Shown here: positions 11,324-23,239 of the stretch, one piece after another
Position numbering within the stretch: the first letter of the stretch is position 1
Layout: every line of letters begins with the position of its first letter
DNA from: Humulus lupulus
Taxonomy: Eukaryota > Streptophyta > Magnoliopsida > Rosales > Cannabaceae
Assembly: GCF_963169125.1 (NCBI RefSeq)
Contig: NC_084795.1
Span: 136,749,701 to 136,813,700, forward strand
Reading direction: 5' to 3'
Length of the DNA: 64,000 nt
Position numbers and translations under genes: made by a program
The notes under the pieces: generated by a model
The model's database searches: none
Told to the model about the DNA's origin: nothing
The model's input: the letters and a program-made list of their open reading frames with translations, nothing else

Positions 11324-12778
11324 TTACCTGAACAACTCAGGATATTGATCCCGCATCGCTGACTCAAGCTCCCAGGTTGCCTCCTCGACCCTACTTTTCC
11401 TCCATAATACCTTAACAAGAGGAATTGTCTTATTCCGTAGTACTTTATCTTTCTGATCCAAAATCTGAACTGGTTGCTCCTCATAAGCTAAATCTGTCTG
11501 CAACTCCATGTCTTCATACCTCAACACATGTATCGCATCTGAGACTTATTTCCAGAGCATAGAAACATGGAATACGTCATGGACTCCCAATAACGATGGT
11601 GGCAAGGCTAACCTGTAAGCCACCTGACCGATCCTTTCCAGGATCTCAAAAGTTCCGATGAACCTAGGGCTTAGCTTGCCCTTCTTCCCAAACCTCCTCA
11701 CCCCTCGCAATGGTGAAGCTTGGAGAAACACGTGGTCCCCAACCTGGAACTCCATGTCCCTACGCTTGGGATCAGCGTAGCTCTTCTGTCTACTCTATGA
11801 GGCGAGCATCCTAGATTGGATCTTCTCTATAGCTTCATTCATCTTCTGAACCATATCTGGCCCCAAATACTTCCTCTCACCCATCTCATCCCAATGAATG
11901 GGTGACCTACATTTCCTCCCATATAACATCTCATAGGGAGCCATTCCACTCGTTGACTGGTAACTATTGTTATATGAAAATTCAATCAACGAGAGATACT
12001 TACTCCATGAACCCTCAAAGTCGATCAAACATGCTCTGAGCATATCCTCCAACACCTGAATCATCCTCTCAGACTGTCCATTAGTCTGAGGATGGAAGGT
12101 TGTGCTAAACTTCAACTGAGTTCCCATAGCCTTCTACAAACTACCCCAAAACTTAGAGGTAAAGATAGGATCCCGGTCTGACACTATGGACTTAGGAACC
12201 CCATGGAGACGTACGATCTCCCTCACATACAACTTTGCATACTGATCCATAGTATATGTTGACCTCACAGGAAGAAAATGAGCTAACTTGGTGTATCTGT
12301 CCACTATCACCCACACCGAGTCATGAAGCCCAACTGTTTTGGGTAAACCTCCCACGAAATCCATCGTAATATCCTCCCATTTCAACTTGAGAATACCCAA
12401 AGGCTGAAGCAACCCTGCCGGTCGTTGATGCTCAGCTTTCACCTGCTGACAGGTTAAACATCTGGCTATGTACTCTACCACATCCTTCTTCATCCCAGGC
12501 CACCAATATAACGTCTGTAGATCCTGGTACATCTTCGTGGTACCCGGATGAAGTGAGTACAGCGTCATATGTGACTCATCCAGTATCTCTCGTCTGATCC
12601 CCTCATCAGCTGGAACACAAATCCGTCCCTGATACCTAAGCAAACCAACCTCAGAAATAGAATAGTCCTTAGCTAATCCCGCTAAGACATTCTCTCTAAC
12701 CTCCTGTAGTTGAGCGTCTACCAATTGCCCTTCTTTAATCCGCTCTAGCAGAGTCGACTGCAAAGTAATATTGGCCGA
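11324..12778 (-). pseudogene. pol: TEK-2 integrase with C-terminal chromodomain-like segment
   Basis: Integrase inserts the cDNA. The HHCC zinc region is intact near 12593-12445 ([19 protein letters not shown], then ARCLTCQQ). The three acidic catalytic positions are also visible: ITMDFVGG, IVSDRDPIFTSKFW and HPQTNGQSERMIQ. A GPY-like stretch ([30 protein letters not shown]) leads to the end segment 11527-11324 (VQILDQKDKVLRNKTIP, LVKVLWRKS, EEATWELES), which resembles the group II chromodomain of Tekay/Del elements that helps target chromatin. The frame is constant, but in-frame stops lie near 12779, 12131, 11795 and 11546. It ends at 11324. Confidence 0.9.
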
Positions 12779-14249
12779 CTAGCCCACCACCAATTCTATT
12801 CCCGCTCTGACCATCTCATCATCCAACTTACCCGAGATCTGGGTGGAACTATACAACTGACTTGGGCCTCTCCGACTCAATGCATCTGCCAATACATTGG
12901 CTTTTCCCAGATGGTAAGGAATATCACAATCATAGTCTTTCACCAATTCTATCCAACATCTCTGCCTCATGTTCAGGTCCTTCTGGGTGAAAAAGTACTT
13001 CAAGCTCTTATGATCGGAATATATCTCTCACTTCTCTCCATATAGGCAATGTCGCCAAACCTTCAGTGTGAATACCACTGCTGCTAACTCCAAATCATGG
13101 GTAGGATACCGTTGCTCATACTCCTTCATCTGTCGTGACACATAAGCTATGACCTTCTCTTTCTGCATCAACACATAGCCTAAACCCAACCTCGACGCAT
13201 CGCAGTAGACAACAAACTTCCCTTCCCCCGGTGGAAGACTCAACATAGGCGCGGTAATAAGTCGTCGTTTCAACTCTTGGAAATTATTCTCACACTTGTC
13301 TGACTAGATAAACTTCAAATTCTTCCGTGTCAATTCTGTCATCGGTGCCGCTATCTTCGAGAAGCCTTCCACAAACCGTCTGTAGTAACTCGCTAGACCA
13401 AGAAAACTCCGCACCTCCGAGGCGATCCTTGGCCTCGGCCAATCCCTAACTGCCTCCACCTTTGATGGATCCTCCTTAATCCCATCTGCACCAACAATAT
13501 GTCCAAGGAATGTCACTTCTGGTAGCCAAAATTCCCATTTCTTAAACTTGGCGTACAACTGATGCTCTCTCAACCTCTACAAAACCTGTCGAAGATGAAT
13601 CTCGTGCTCTGCCTCTGAACTGGAGTACCCTAAGATGTCGTCGATGAAGAAAATAACGAACTAATCCAGAAAGTCCTTGAACACTCTGTTCATTAGGTTC
13701 ATAAAGGCTGCTGGGGCATTGGTCAAACCAAATGACATGACCAGAAACTCATAGTGCCCATACCTTGTTCGAAAGGCCGTCTTCGGTACGTCCTCGTCCT
13801 TGATCCTCAGCTGGTGATAACCAGATCAAAGATCAATCTTCGAGAACACCGTCTTACCCTGCAGCTGATCGAACAAGTCGTCAATCCTTGGTAGGGGATA
13901 CTTATTCTTGATAGTTAACTTGTTCAGTTCCTGTATTCTATACACATTCTCAAAGTCCCATCCTTCTTCTTCAAAAATAAAACTGGAGCACCCCATGGCG
14001 AGTAACTAGGCCTGATGAACCCCAAATCCAAAAGCTCCTGCAGCTATATCTTCAATTCCTTCAGTTCTGCCAGTGCCATTCTATATGGTGCCCTTGACAC
14101 TTGCTCTGTCCTTGGCGCCAACTCAATGACAAACTGAATCTCCCTATGTGGCGGCAACCTAGGTAAGTCCTCAGGAAACACATCCAAGAACTCGCAAACC
14201 AATCTGGTCTCTTCCGGTCCTGTTGGTGAAACCCTGGTGGTATCCACCA
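12779..14249 (-). pseudogene. pol: TEK-2 reverse transcriptase and RNase H
   Basis: RT starts about [14 protein letters not shown] (14199) and reads [15 protein letters not shown] in the next frame. The middle of RT (13600-14040) is frameshifted and full of stops. The catalytic FIDDILGYS is still readable near 13656-13630. The palm-to-thumb part ([48 protein letters not shown]) is open at 13573-13304. RNase H follows ([48 protein letters not shown]) to 12779. Stops separate the blocks. Confidence 0.88.
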
Positions 14250-14726
14250 CACTAGCCATAAAACCTATACACCCTCCTTATAACAGATCTCTGGCTCTCA
14301 ATGTCGATATCCTGGGTATGCGGGGTCCATGTACCGCTCCTACAAAGACAAAGGAATCCTTGCCCTCCGGCTCAAAGGTCACCATCTTCTTCCTGCAGTC
14401 AATAGTAGCTCCATATCTAACCAACCAATCCATACCTAAAATCATATCAAAGTCCTCCATACTCAACTTAATCAAGTCTACTGACAATTCCCTACCATCT
14501 ACCATCACTAGAGTGCTCTAATCCACCTCCTAGAAACTACCAGTTCTCTTGTAGGCAAAATAGTCCCAAACCCTGAAGTACAATACTCACTAGGTCTACA
14601 CAGTCTATCAATCATCTTTCTAGAAACAAACGAATGTGTAGCACCAACGTCAATCAATACAGTAAAAGGAGAGCCAACGCTAGAAAGCTGACCTGTCACT
14701 ACCGACGGACTAGCCTCGGCCTTCGC
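14250..14726 (-). pseudogene. pol: TEK-2 aspartic protease
   Basis: Retropepsin-like protease that cleaves the polyprotein. The active-site block reads VLIDVGATHSFVS (about 14663-14625); the usual DSG is DVG. The second block is DFDMILGMDWLVRYGATIDC (about 14429-14370), typical of chromoviruses. A frameshift lies between the two near 14510, and a stop precedes it at 14727 (TLT-stop). Confidence 0.88.
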
Positions 14727-15834
14727 CTATGTCAGGGTGAACACTCGAGCTGGAGTTAAGCTGTCCACCTTCCCTGCATCTCCCTTCTTCACTGCCAGGC
14801 AATCTTTCTTGAGGTGTCCTACCACCTCGCACACATAACAGGCCTTAGCCCGGCATTCGCCCGGATGGCGTCTTCTGCACCTCGTGCACTCAAGATAGCT
14901 CCTCCATGAATCATTGCCTCCTTGACGGCCACCCTGGGTACCTCGACCCCTCCTATCAGGACCGAAAGTAGTCAAAGTATCAGGGTTCTTTCTCTTCAAA
15001 TCACTGGGGCCTCCGCCCCTACCATAACTAGAATATGGAGGCACTCTCCCTCCATATCTTATTTTCCACTTCCTTAGCAGTAAAAGCCTTCTCTACATCC
15101 TGGGGATAAGTTGTCCCTCCAGGAACTGTTGTAATCCTCACATCTCGGGCTATCATAACATTAAGCCCTCTGATAAATCTGTCTTGCCTAGCTGCATTAG
15201 TTGGCACAAGATTTGGTGCGAACTTCACAAGTCTATCAAATTTCAGGGCATATTCTGTAACTGCCATGCTTCCCTGAACCAACCCCACAAACTCATTTAC
15301 TTTCGCTGCCCTAATGGCAACATTATAATACTTCTGACTGACTAGGTCCTTGAATCCTTCCCAAGTCAAAGCAGTAACATCTTTAGTCGGTGATGCCAAT
15401 TCCCACCAGATATAGGCATCCTCTCTCAACATATATGTGGCACAGGCCACTCTGTCATGTCCCTCTACCCTCATAAAATCCAGGATAGTAGTAATCATAG
15501 TCATCCACTATTCGACCTTCAATGGATCAGGTCCTCCCTCAAAGATCGGGGGTTGTTGCTTCCTGAACTGCTCATACAACGGTTCCCATTTGTTCCCAAC
15601 CTCTACTGGCTGTACCGTTGGTACCACTGCAGGTGGCACAATAGGGGCAGCACTCCCTGATGGAGCCTGCTATCACAGAATTCGTATCTGCTCATCTTGG
15701 CTTTGTAGCCGTGCTTGCATATCAGTCATAAGTTGCTACCAGTTCTCAGGGACTGGTGGAGGGGTCTGTCCCTGGTCATCATCTCTAGTCTCAGACCTGG
15801 TGTCGGCTAGTCGCATAGATTTTCGTGGACGCAT
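14727..15834 (-). pseudogene. gag: TEK-2 gag
   Basis: The start ATG is placed at 15834 (MRPRKSMRLADT), in frame with the capsid region. Core motifs are GNKWEPLYEQFRKQQPPIF, WMTMITTILDFMRVEGHDRV, REDAYIWWEL and VTEYALKFDRLVKFAPNLV. After a frameshift near 15035 come a Gly/Arg-rich basic stretch and an intact CCHC zinc knuckle, CYVCEVVGHLKKDC (about 14844-14803). Stops interrupt the first 100 codons (for example NW-stop-QLM and IRIL-stop-stop) and the start of the core (VE-stop-WMT). Confidence 0.9.
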
Positions 15835-16232
15835 AATTATCCAATTCAATCTGCAATCAACAACTCGGCAGTCAAACTATGATGACAGGGTATAAATCCT
15901 TCCATGATCCACCATCAGAACTCAAACATTCACAAACAATCAAAATATAACAGTTTATCCAAGTATTCAAGTATTTTCATTCACATACATAGCAATGCTA
16001 ATAAGCAGGCCTTAATATTATCATACAATAATCAAGGGTCAGGCCCTATCAGTATCTCATGCTCCCTATTAATCAAGCAGATATCAACAGTCATATTCCA
16101 TTCTATTCATTTAAGAATATAATCATGTATACACAATTACCAGACCCTGAGTCGAGCTTGTCTTTCGCGGCAAATGTACATGTCCAGCCAGTCTTCAGGA
16201 ACCCTTAAACCTAGGACGCTCTGATACCAAGT
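15835..16232 (-). other. TEK-2 leader with primer-binding site
   Basis: A noncoding 5' leader between LTR and gag. On the minus strand TGGTATCAGAGC (16229-16218) lies three bases inside the LTR. It exactly matches the classic plant initiator-methionine tRNA primer site. I see nothing else of note in the 398 bp. Confidence 0.85.
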
Positions 16233-17471
16233 TGTAACGCCCTAGATAGCCAAGACCGTTACACTGTGTGTTTATAAAGGTGCAAGACTTGCTAATCAAG
16301 TCATAAGTTAGAGACGTGTTACTGAAACTCCAAAGCAAACCTACCAACATCTATATCTCACCCCATAAATCCCAACCATACAAAACTCAATCACATGCAC
16401 CCTAAATCAAGGAAATCACCATGGCTGAGCTTAGAGCTCAAAAACTCAATCAGAACAATAGAAATCACAGGACCTAAAGCTAGAATTTCTTGCCTTTGAT
16501 GGATGAACTAAACCTAGGTTATCTTCCACACTTCCTTGGCCTTCACATCCTCAAGTCCTTAGGCTTAATTCCCTAGAATTCCCACAGAAACTCAGCTTAG
16601 AAAATCAATTCAATACCAAAACCAAGAACTGAATAACAACCTCAAAACCTTACCTCAAATGATGGATAACCTCTGCTAATTCCCCAAGCCAAATCAAGGA
16701 TACTATTATTGAGTCTTAGCCTAAGCCTTCTCTGAACTTTAGCTCCAAATTTCCATAAGAATTAATGAAGAGGAACCCAAACCACACAAGAGTAGTGTGT
16801 TGTTTTCCCTTCTTTCTTTTCTCCTTCTTTTCTTTTGTCTCATTCCTTTTTCAGACCTCTACTGCCTTCTACACATTCCACTAAGGCATAAAGCATTATA
16901 ATACTTATCCCTGCTTTTAACACAAATGACCAATTTTCCCTCCCATAAATCCTAAGCCATTAAATCATTCTAAGGGCATTTTGGTCATTACACATAATTC
17001 CCGCTAATTCCTCAAATGTTTCTAATATTTATCGCTTACTTTCCGACACCTAACTGATCACCAATTACATTCCTCAATATCAAAATAATCTCCAATATAT
17101 TTCCTAAATTCCTAGAAAGACCCCCAGGCTCGCCCCGAGCCAGGTATAAATCCCCGCCGTAACTTTTTCGCTAAACCGCTCACTAGGATCGCCTCAAGTC
17201 ACAAGCTACAAATATACCCACATAATAATGTGGTCTCAACAATTTATCACTGATATTTACAGTTATGCCCTCAATGGGCCAAAATTACGAATATGCCTTT
17301 CTAACCTTATCAGTGCCTACATGCATACTAATACACATAGTCATGCATCACAGATATTCAAGTAATCATATAGACATGCTTTTAATCATTAAATCACATA
17401 TAATCCAGTTATGCCCTCCCGACACACTAATCAAGGCCCTTAAGCCCTATTAGTAGATTTGGGTCATTACA
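16233..17471 (-). repeat. 5' LTR of TEK-2 (1239 bp), with an aberrant middle
   Basis: The outer 100 bp (16233-16332) and the last 445 bp (17027-17471) match the 3' LTR closely. The middle (about 16333-17026) has no visible similarity to the middle of the 3' LTR; it includes a pyrimidine-rich tract TTCTTTCTTTTCTCCTTC (about 16810). Confidence 0.88.
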
Positions 17472-19080
17472 AGGAGAGCCAGTGTAGAGACAGGTATGAG
17501 AGCGACCTGAGGAATCACTTGAGCTCCACTCAAAGTCTTCGTTCTGACCCACATCCTGACCTGCGTGATCATCTGAATTCACAAAGAGGATATCCAGTTC
17601 ACCATGATTATTTGAGTTATACTCAACACATGGGAGATTTTTCTATTGTACGTGACAATGGGAAACTCCCATCTAACCAAGCTCAAGCTCGGAGGGAAAA
17701 CAACCAATCTAATGCGTACATTAGGATGGGGGCTGATAATTCGCTCCCAAATAACCTAGATGCCAAGGGTCCAACCCCGAGCAACTGGCCTTAATGGAAG
17801 AACAGATGAAGAGACTCCTATCTGGAAAAGGATTCGATGATTGTGATTCTGATGAGGAGCTCGAGCCTTTTTCTCCAAACATTGCGGTAGCTCTGTATCC
17901 TGTTGGCTTTAAGATGCTGACCATGCTCGTATATGATGGAAACAATGGACCGTCCAACAACCTCGTGATGTTCAACACATTAATCATGGCCCGCAACATT
18001 GGGTTTGACTTAAGATGTTTCTTGTTTCGCGCAACTCTGACCGGACCAACCAGATTGTGGTTCAATAAGTACAAAAAACATTCAATCACCTTGTGGAAGA
18101 AATTGTCTTCTAAATTTAAGAGATAGTTTCGAGCTTCGAAGGAAACTCACGTTGAGGCCGATTCGCTGGCTAACATAAAACAACAACCTGGTGAGTCCCT
18201 GAAGGCATATCTGAACCGGTTTACCAATGCAGCAGCACGAGCTAGGGATGTTGATGATAGCTCCAAGCTCATCAAAATGAGGACAGGGGTCCCTGTAGGA
18301 GGTGATTTATGGCAAGAACTCCAATGGAAATGAGTAAAGAGTGTAGATGAATTCCTAGCTCAGGCTCAAGAATGGATAAATCAGGAGGATGCATGATTTG
18401 CTCTCGTAGGAACTGGCCAGACCCCTTTTCAATCCGTTGGAGCTGTGGTGGATGTTGCAGCTACGGCTTAACCTGCTACCCAGAATAACCAGGAGGAGAA
18501 CAATAAGCGAAATGGGACTGGTGAGGGCGACCAGAATGGAACCAAAAAGAACAAGCCCGTAGAAAATTTCAAGCCCATCTACACCACCTACACTGACCTG
18601 ACCGATACGTGAGAGCATATTTTACTGGCAAAATCTAATCGCCTTCCATGGAAGAAGCCGGAGCCTTTGAGGTCCAGAGGGTGAAGAGAGACCTCGATAA
18701 ATTCTGCCGATATCACAACAGCATCGGCCATAATACTGATGATTGATGTCAGCCAAAGGATGAGATCAAGACTCTCATTCAGGCTGGACCGTTAGCCCAG
18801 TATGCCCGAAACTGAGTAGTTCCCAATCAGCTAGCCGGGAAAAATATTCATCTAGTTTTGAAAAATCCAATCGGCCAACCCCGGGCTCAAATAGATCAGG
18901 GTAACCAATCATCCCCCTCCAATAGAAGGAGAGGATATAACCACTATCACCAGAGGATCCCATTTGGCAGGCTCAAGTAATGGGGCCCAAAAAAGGTACA
19001 TATAGGAGTTAAAAACCCACAATGGTACTGAATTTATTCCAAAGCAAAGGTTATCAAAACAACAGCAGTTGGAGAAACAA
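17472..19080 (+). pseudogene. gag: TAT-H gag, C-terminal part
   Basis: Resumes after TEK-2 with RDRYESDLRNHLSS and NSQRGYPVHHD, the counterpart of the GGDLRQRLSS and NSHRGEPIGGD region of TAT-1. The capsid core follows (MEEQMKRLLSGKGFDDCDSDEE from 17794, LTGPTRLWFNKYK, GESLKAYLNRFTNAAARARD). Stops lie at 18124, 18331 and 18394. The zinc-knuckle-like CX2HX4HX4C block is frameshifted near 18700 (FCRYHNSIGHNTDD is readable only after a frame change). The C-terminal linker continues to about 19080 (YMELKTHNGTEFI). Confidence 0.82.
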
Positions 19081-19720
19081 CCAGTCATTTTCATGGAAGA
19101 GGACATTAGCCACGTCCAGTTCCCGCATAATGGGAGCTCGGTAAATGTGCTATTTGGGTCCACCCTATAAAATATGGGGTTGTCCGTAACTGATCTTAAG
19201 GCAACCTCGATGACCCTATACAGATTCTCAAGAGAAGGAACAACATCCATAGGGACGATCAGATTTGTAGTTACACTAGGGGATGATATGCAAAATGTTT
19301 CTAAAATGCTCGAGTTCATCGTAATCGATTGTCCAGCCGAATACAACGTAATTTTGGAATGACTCGCGCTGATAACTTTTGAGGCTATCACCTCGATCTG
19401 ACATTTAGCGATGAACTTCCCCTTGACCTCAGGTATATGTACTGCAAGAGGAGATTAGCACACTACCAGAGAATTCTATTACATTGAAGGGAAAATCACA
19501 ACCTGTGCAGCAAGCAATGGTCGTTATTGAGGGAGGAGAGGAGCCTCGGGTAATGGAAATTGCTTGTGGGGTGGGGGAACCTCAGGAAAGAGGTAACGAG
19601 GTCGCCAAGGAAGATGACATTGATCCAATATTAGGCAAAGATAGGTTTGAGCTCCAAGCATTAGAAGAGCTCGAGGAATCAGTATCGACCCAGAAGTACA
19701 TTTAAGGGTGGTAAAACTTA
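19081..19720 (+). pseudogene. pol: TAT-H protease without its active-site segment
   Basis: PVIFMEEDISHVQFPHN (19081-19131) runs directly into GSSVNVLFGSTL. TAT-1 and TAT-2 have 21 more residues here, ending in VLIDN, which contain the catalytic aspartate. This in-frame 63-bp loss means the protease cannot have been active. The rest follows the family (LSVTDLKATSMTLYRFSREG, VIDCPAEYNVIL). Stops lie near 19168, 19360, 19398 and 19456. Confidence 0.85.
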
Positions 19721-21126
19721 GAAAAAATCTTGGAACTGAAAGGAAGAAGAAGTTGGTCGAGTTTTGAGAAATAACCTGGACGTCTTTCCTTGGTCACATG
19801 AATATATGGTAGGAATCACTCTGACTGTCATAATGCATACTCTGAATCTGGACAGGAATGTGCCTGCAAAGGTACAAAATTGAAGGCTTTTGAGGAAGGA
19901 GCGATCAGAAGCTTTAGAAGAAGCAGTAGCTCGCTTACTTAAGTGTGGATTCATCAGGGAAGAAAAATATTCGACCTGGATTAGTAACCCTCTTTTGGTC
20001 CCAAAACCCAATGGAAAGTGGAGAACTTGTATTGACTTCTCTGACCTTAATACAGCCTGTCTTAAGGATTTTTTTTTTGCGCTACCTTGAGTTGATCAGT
20101 AGGTTGATGCAACAGACAATCACGGGCCCATATCTTTCATGGATGCATATTCTGGATATAACCAGATTACAATGAATCTTGTAGACCAAAAGCAGACTAG
20201 CTTCATGACCGAGCATAACGTATATTGCTACAAGGTTATGCCACTCGGGCTGAAGAATGCTGGTGCAACGTACCAATGACTAGTCAACAAAATGTTTGTT
20301 AACAAAATCAGGAAAAACATGGAAGTGTATGTCGATGATATGCTCGTCAAATCAAAGACTGCCAGTAACCATGTATCCTACCTAGAAGAATGTTTTGGAT
20401 TGCTAAGGAAATATGACATGAATCTAAACCCTCAGAAGTGCACCTTTGGGGTTTTGTCAAGAAATTTTTTGGACTTCATAGTCAACATAAGGGGGATAGA
20501 GGCGAGCCCAGAGAAGATTAGGTCGTTATTAGAAATACCCTCACCCAGGTCACGTAATGAAGTACAAAGCCTAACTGGGAAAGTAGCGACCCTAAACCGC
20601 TTCGTTTCAAAATTAACTGACAAGTGTCTCTTGTTCTACAACTTGCTCAAAGGAAACAAAAAGTTTGAGTGGACCAAAGAAAATGAGTAGGCATTTCAGG
20701 ATCTGAAAACTCACCTTGCTGAACCCACTATATTATCAAAACCGCCAGCTGCAAAATGTTTGCTCTCATACCTAGCAGTGACAGAAAATGCGGTCAGCAC
20801 CGTATTAGTTCGAGAGGAAATCAGGCTTAGAAACTGGTGTACTGCCTGATTAAAAGACTTTTGGGAGCTTAGTCCAGATATCCTTTATTAGAAAAACTCA
20901 CATTCTGCTTGATCTTGGCCTCGAGAAAGCTTAGCCTGTATTTGCAGTCCCACACCATCCACGCCTTAACCGATCAACCTTTAATGCAGGTCTTGCAAAA
21001 GTCTAAAACAGGATGTTTGCTTAAGTGGGCAATCAAACTTAGCCAGTTCGAGATATTATATATGTCACGCACAACAATCAAGAGTCAAGCGCTCGGTGAT
21101 TTTGTGGTCGAATGCACATGTTTTCA
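19721..21126 (+). pseudogene. pol: TAT-H reverse transcriptase and first RNase H
   Basis: RT begins around RSEALEEAVARLLKCGFIRE (19902). It shows PLLVPKPNGKWRTCIDFSDL, then a T-run (20070-20078) where TAT-2 has a CFPLPRIDQ coding stretch. Next come FMDAYSGYNQITM, GLKNAGATYQ and the catalytic YVDDMLVKSKT (20326-20358). The thumb and connection (NPQKCTFGV, GIEASPEKIRSLLEI) and the first RNase H (SYLAVTENAVSTVLV, then frameshifted SRKLSLYLQSHTIHALTDQ) follow. Several stops and at least one frame change are present. It converts RNA to cDNA in intact relatives. Confidence 0.87.
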
Positions 21127-21600
21127 GGATTAGCCAATGAGAGAACCAGTGCTAAAGTTGTGGAAACTTTTCATTGATGGATCATCAAACAAAAATGAAT
21201 TCGGAGTTGGGATAATTCTGATCTCATCTGAGAGACATCGATTCCATACAGCCTTGAGCTTCAGGTTCGAAGCATCCAATAATGAAGTAGAATACGAAGC
21301 TCTATTAGTAGGATTACGGGTGGCAAAGGAAGTGAAGGCAAATGAAATCGAGTGTTATAGTGATTCTCAGATCGTGGTTAATTAGATATTTGGGGAATAT
21401 CAAGCTCGAGGTATCAAAATGGAAGCTTATCTAGCTAAGGTTAAAGATGAGTTGTCTTTGTTCGAGTTCTGTTCCATTGAGCAGGTACCCCGTGTTCAGA
21501 ACTCCAATGCTAATGCCTTAGCCCGACTCGCCACCACCAAAGAAGTGAATGCATTAAACGTGGTCCCGGTAGATTTCTTAGAACAACCAAGCACAACGGG
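21127..21600 (+). pseudogene. pol: TAT-H second, archaeal-type RNase H
   Basis: A second RNase H is the hallmark of the plant Tat clade. Visible catalytic positions are D in LFIDGSSNKN, E in NNEVEYEALLVGL, D in CYSDSQIVV and D/N in SNANALARLA; the last aspartate is replaced by asparagine. One stop lies at 21383. It lies between the first RNase H and the integrase, as in TAT-1 and TAT-2. Confidence 0.85.
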
Positions 21601-22926
21601 AGAACCGGTTGAGGTTGGAGTGATTGACACAAAACTGACCTGGATAACTCCCATAGTGGAATACCTCACAACCAGTAAACTACCAAATGACCGAAAAGAC
21701 GCAAGAAAATTGTTATATCAAGTCCCAAAATATATTATGGTTGAGGGAATTCTATACCGACAAGGGCATTCGGTACCCCTCCTTCGGTGTGTTATGCACG
21801 AGGAAGCATAAACCATCCTACAAGAGATACATGAAGGATTCTTCGGAGACCACGCTGGGGGGAAAAACCTAGCTCTAAAGATATTGAGACAGGGCTATTT
21901 TTGGCCTACACTCAAAAAATATTAGACCTCGTATATACAGACAGGCGAGAAGTGCCAACGCTTTGCCTTGATTGCTTAGGCAGTGCCCTTGGAGTTAACC
22001 ATGATTTCATCCCCTGGTCATTTGAAGTATAGGGTATCGACCTGATTGGTTCATTACCAACAGGAAGACGAGGAGTTCACTATGCAGTTGTCGCCATCGA
22101 ATACTTTACGAAGTGGGTCGAGGTCGAGCCTATGGCGACCATAACCTCGAAGATAATCCTAGATTTCATTGTGAAGAACATCATATGTCGTTTTGGGCTC
22201 ATGAAGAAGATCATGTCTAATAATGGAACTCAGTTCGATAGTGATCTTTTCACAAACTTTTATGAAAAGTACAACATAACCAAGAGTTTATCTTTAGTGG
22301 CGTATCTGCAAGCTAATGGGAAGGTCGAGGCTGTAAATAAAACCCCGAATGCAAGTTTAAAGAAGCTACTAGGTGAAGCCAAGGGATTATGGCCCGAACA
22401 ACTCCCACAAGTACTTTGGGCCTATAAGACCTCACATCGTACCTCCACGGGACACACTCCCTTCTCTTTAACCTTTAGAAGTAAGGCTATGCTCCCAATT
22501 GAAGCATTAGTGATGACGCATAGACAGAAAATCTTCGTTCAAGATTGAAACCATGAATTGCTCAATGCATCTCTGGATCCGATCAAAGAAAAGCGGGAAG
22601 AGTCACAATTACAACTCACCCATTATTAGCAGACAATTACATGTTTCTTAAACTCGAAGGTAAAAGGACGCAGACTCGAACAGGGTGATTTGGTGCTTCA
22701 AAGGGTGTTTTTGGCGAGTAAGGATCCTAAAGATGATGTATTGGGACTAAACTGGGAAGGACCATACCAGATCATGGAAATTTTACGTGAAGGAACATTT
22801 AAACTAGCTCGGTCAAGTGGAGATTTGGTACCACGAATCTGGAATGCTCTACATCTTAAAAAAAAAAAAACTTTTAGTAATAGGACGACATTGTTAATTT
22901 TCAATGTTTTCAGAATTTTTTTTGTG
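21601..22926 (+). pseudogene. pol: TAT-H integrase
   Basis: The zinc-binding part is worn (HEGFFGDHAGGKNLALKIL, then GEKCQRF). The catalytic core has D in GIDLIGSLPTGRRG. The second aspartate is lost (MSNNGTQFDSD against VSDNGTQFDSD in relatives). The glutamate is kept (ANGKVEAVNK). The C-terminal part (PKDDVLGLNWEGPYQIMEIL) ends in a run of A that extends the lysine codons of HLKK. Stops lie near 21811, 21922, 21978, 22030, 22546 and 22627. Confidence 0.87.
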
Positions 22927-23239
22927 TAATGCTTATTTATAAAAGTCATTTTATTTAAATTACACGGGATCGCTACATGTTTATCTTATTCTTGCGATTT
23001 ATCATGTACTGATTTTGTAAAAGCGAGCTAGAACATCCATAAATTTTGATCGCTTGGGGAGCATATAACCCTCGATGAGTCTTTAAAAATATTTAGTGTG
23101 ATTGGATAAATTTTGAAACTTATTATTTGGAAAATTGATTATTCAACGACTTTTATAGCTAGCTCGAATTTTCAAAGAAATTCCAAATACAAACTAAGTT
23201 AGGAAAATTCAAAGAAACGAAACCTAGAATTCAACTAGA
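22927..23239 (+). other. AT-rich 3' region of TAT-H
   Basis: No open reading frame. It sits between the pol stop and the tandem repeats. I see only AT-rich sequence and short GAGCTAG-type words, nothing functional that I can name. Confidence 0.4.

Larger units (their letters stand above)
9867..17471 (-). mobile_element. TEK-2: Tekay/Del-like chromovirus inside TAT-H gag
   Basis: A full-length but degenerate element in minus orientation. In element order: 5' LTR (17471-16233), primer site (16229-16218), gag, PR, RT, RNaseH, IN, chromodomain-like end, polypurine tract (11300-11288) and 3' LTR (11287-9867). Flanks CGGAG and AGGAG match at four of five bases. LTR ends are TGTAACG...TTACA on the plus strand. 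Three frameshifts (near 15035, 14510 and within 13600-14040) and several stops make it inactive. The two LTRs share both ends but not the middle (see findings). Confidence 0.93.

Noticed and set aside
20069..20079. T-run as a transcription terminator
   Set aside because: It lies in the middle of the reverse transcriptase coding region and is a decayed form of codons seen intact in TAT-2.
22858..22871. A-run as a poly(A) tail of a processed retrogene
   Set aside because: It extends the lysine codons at the integrase C-terminus (HLKK) and aligns with the same place in TAT-1 and TAT-2. No retrogene precedes it.
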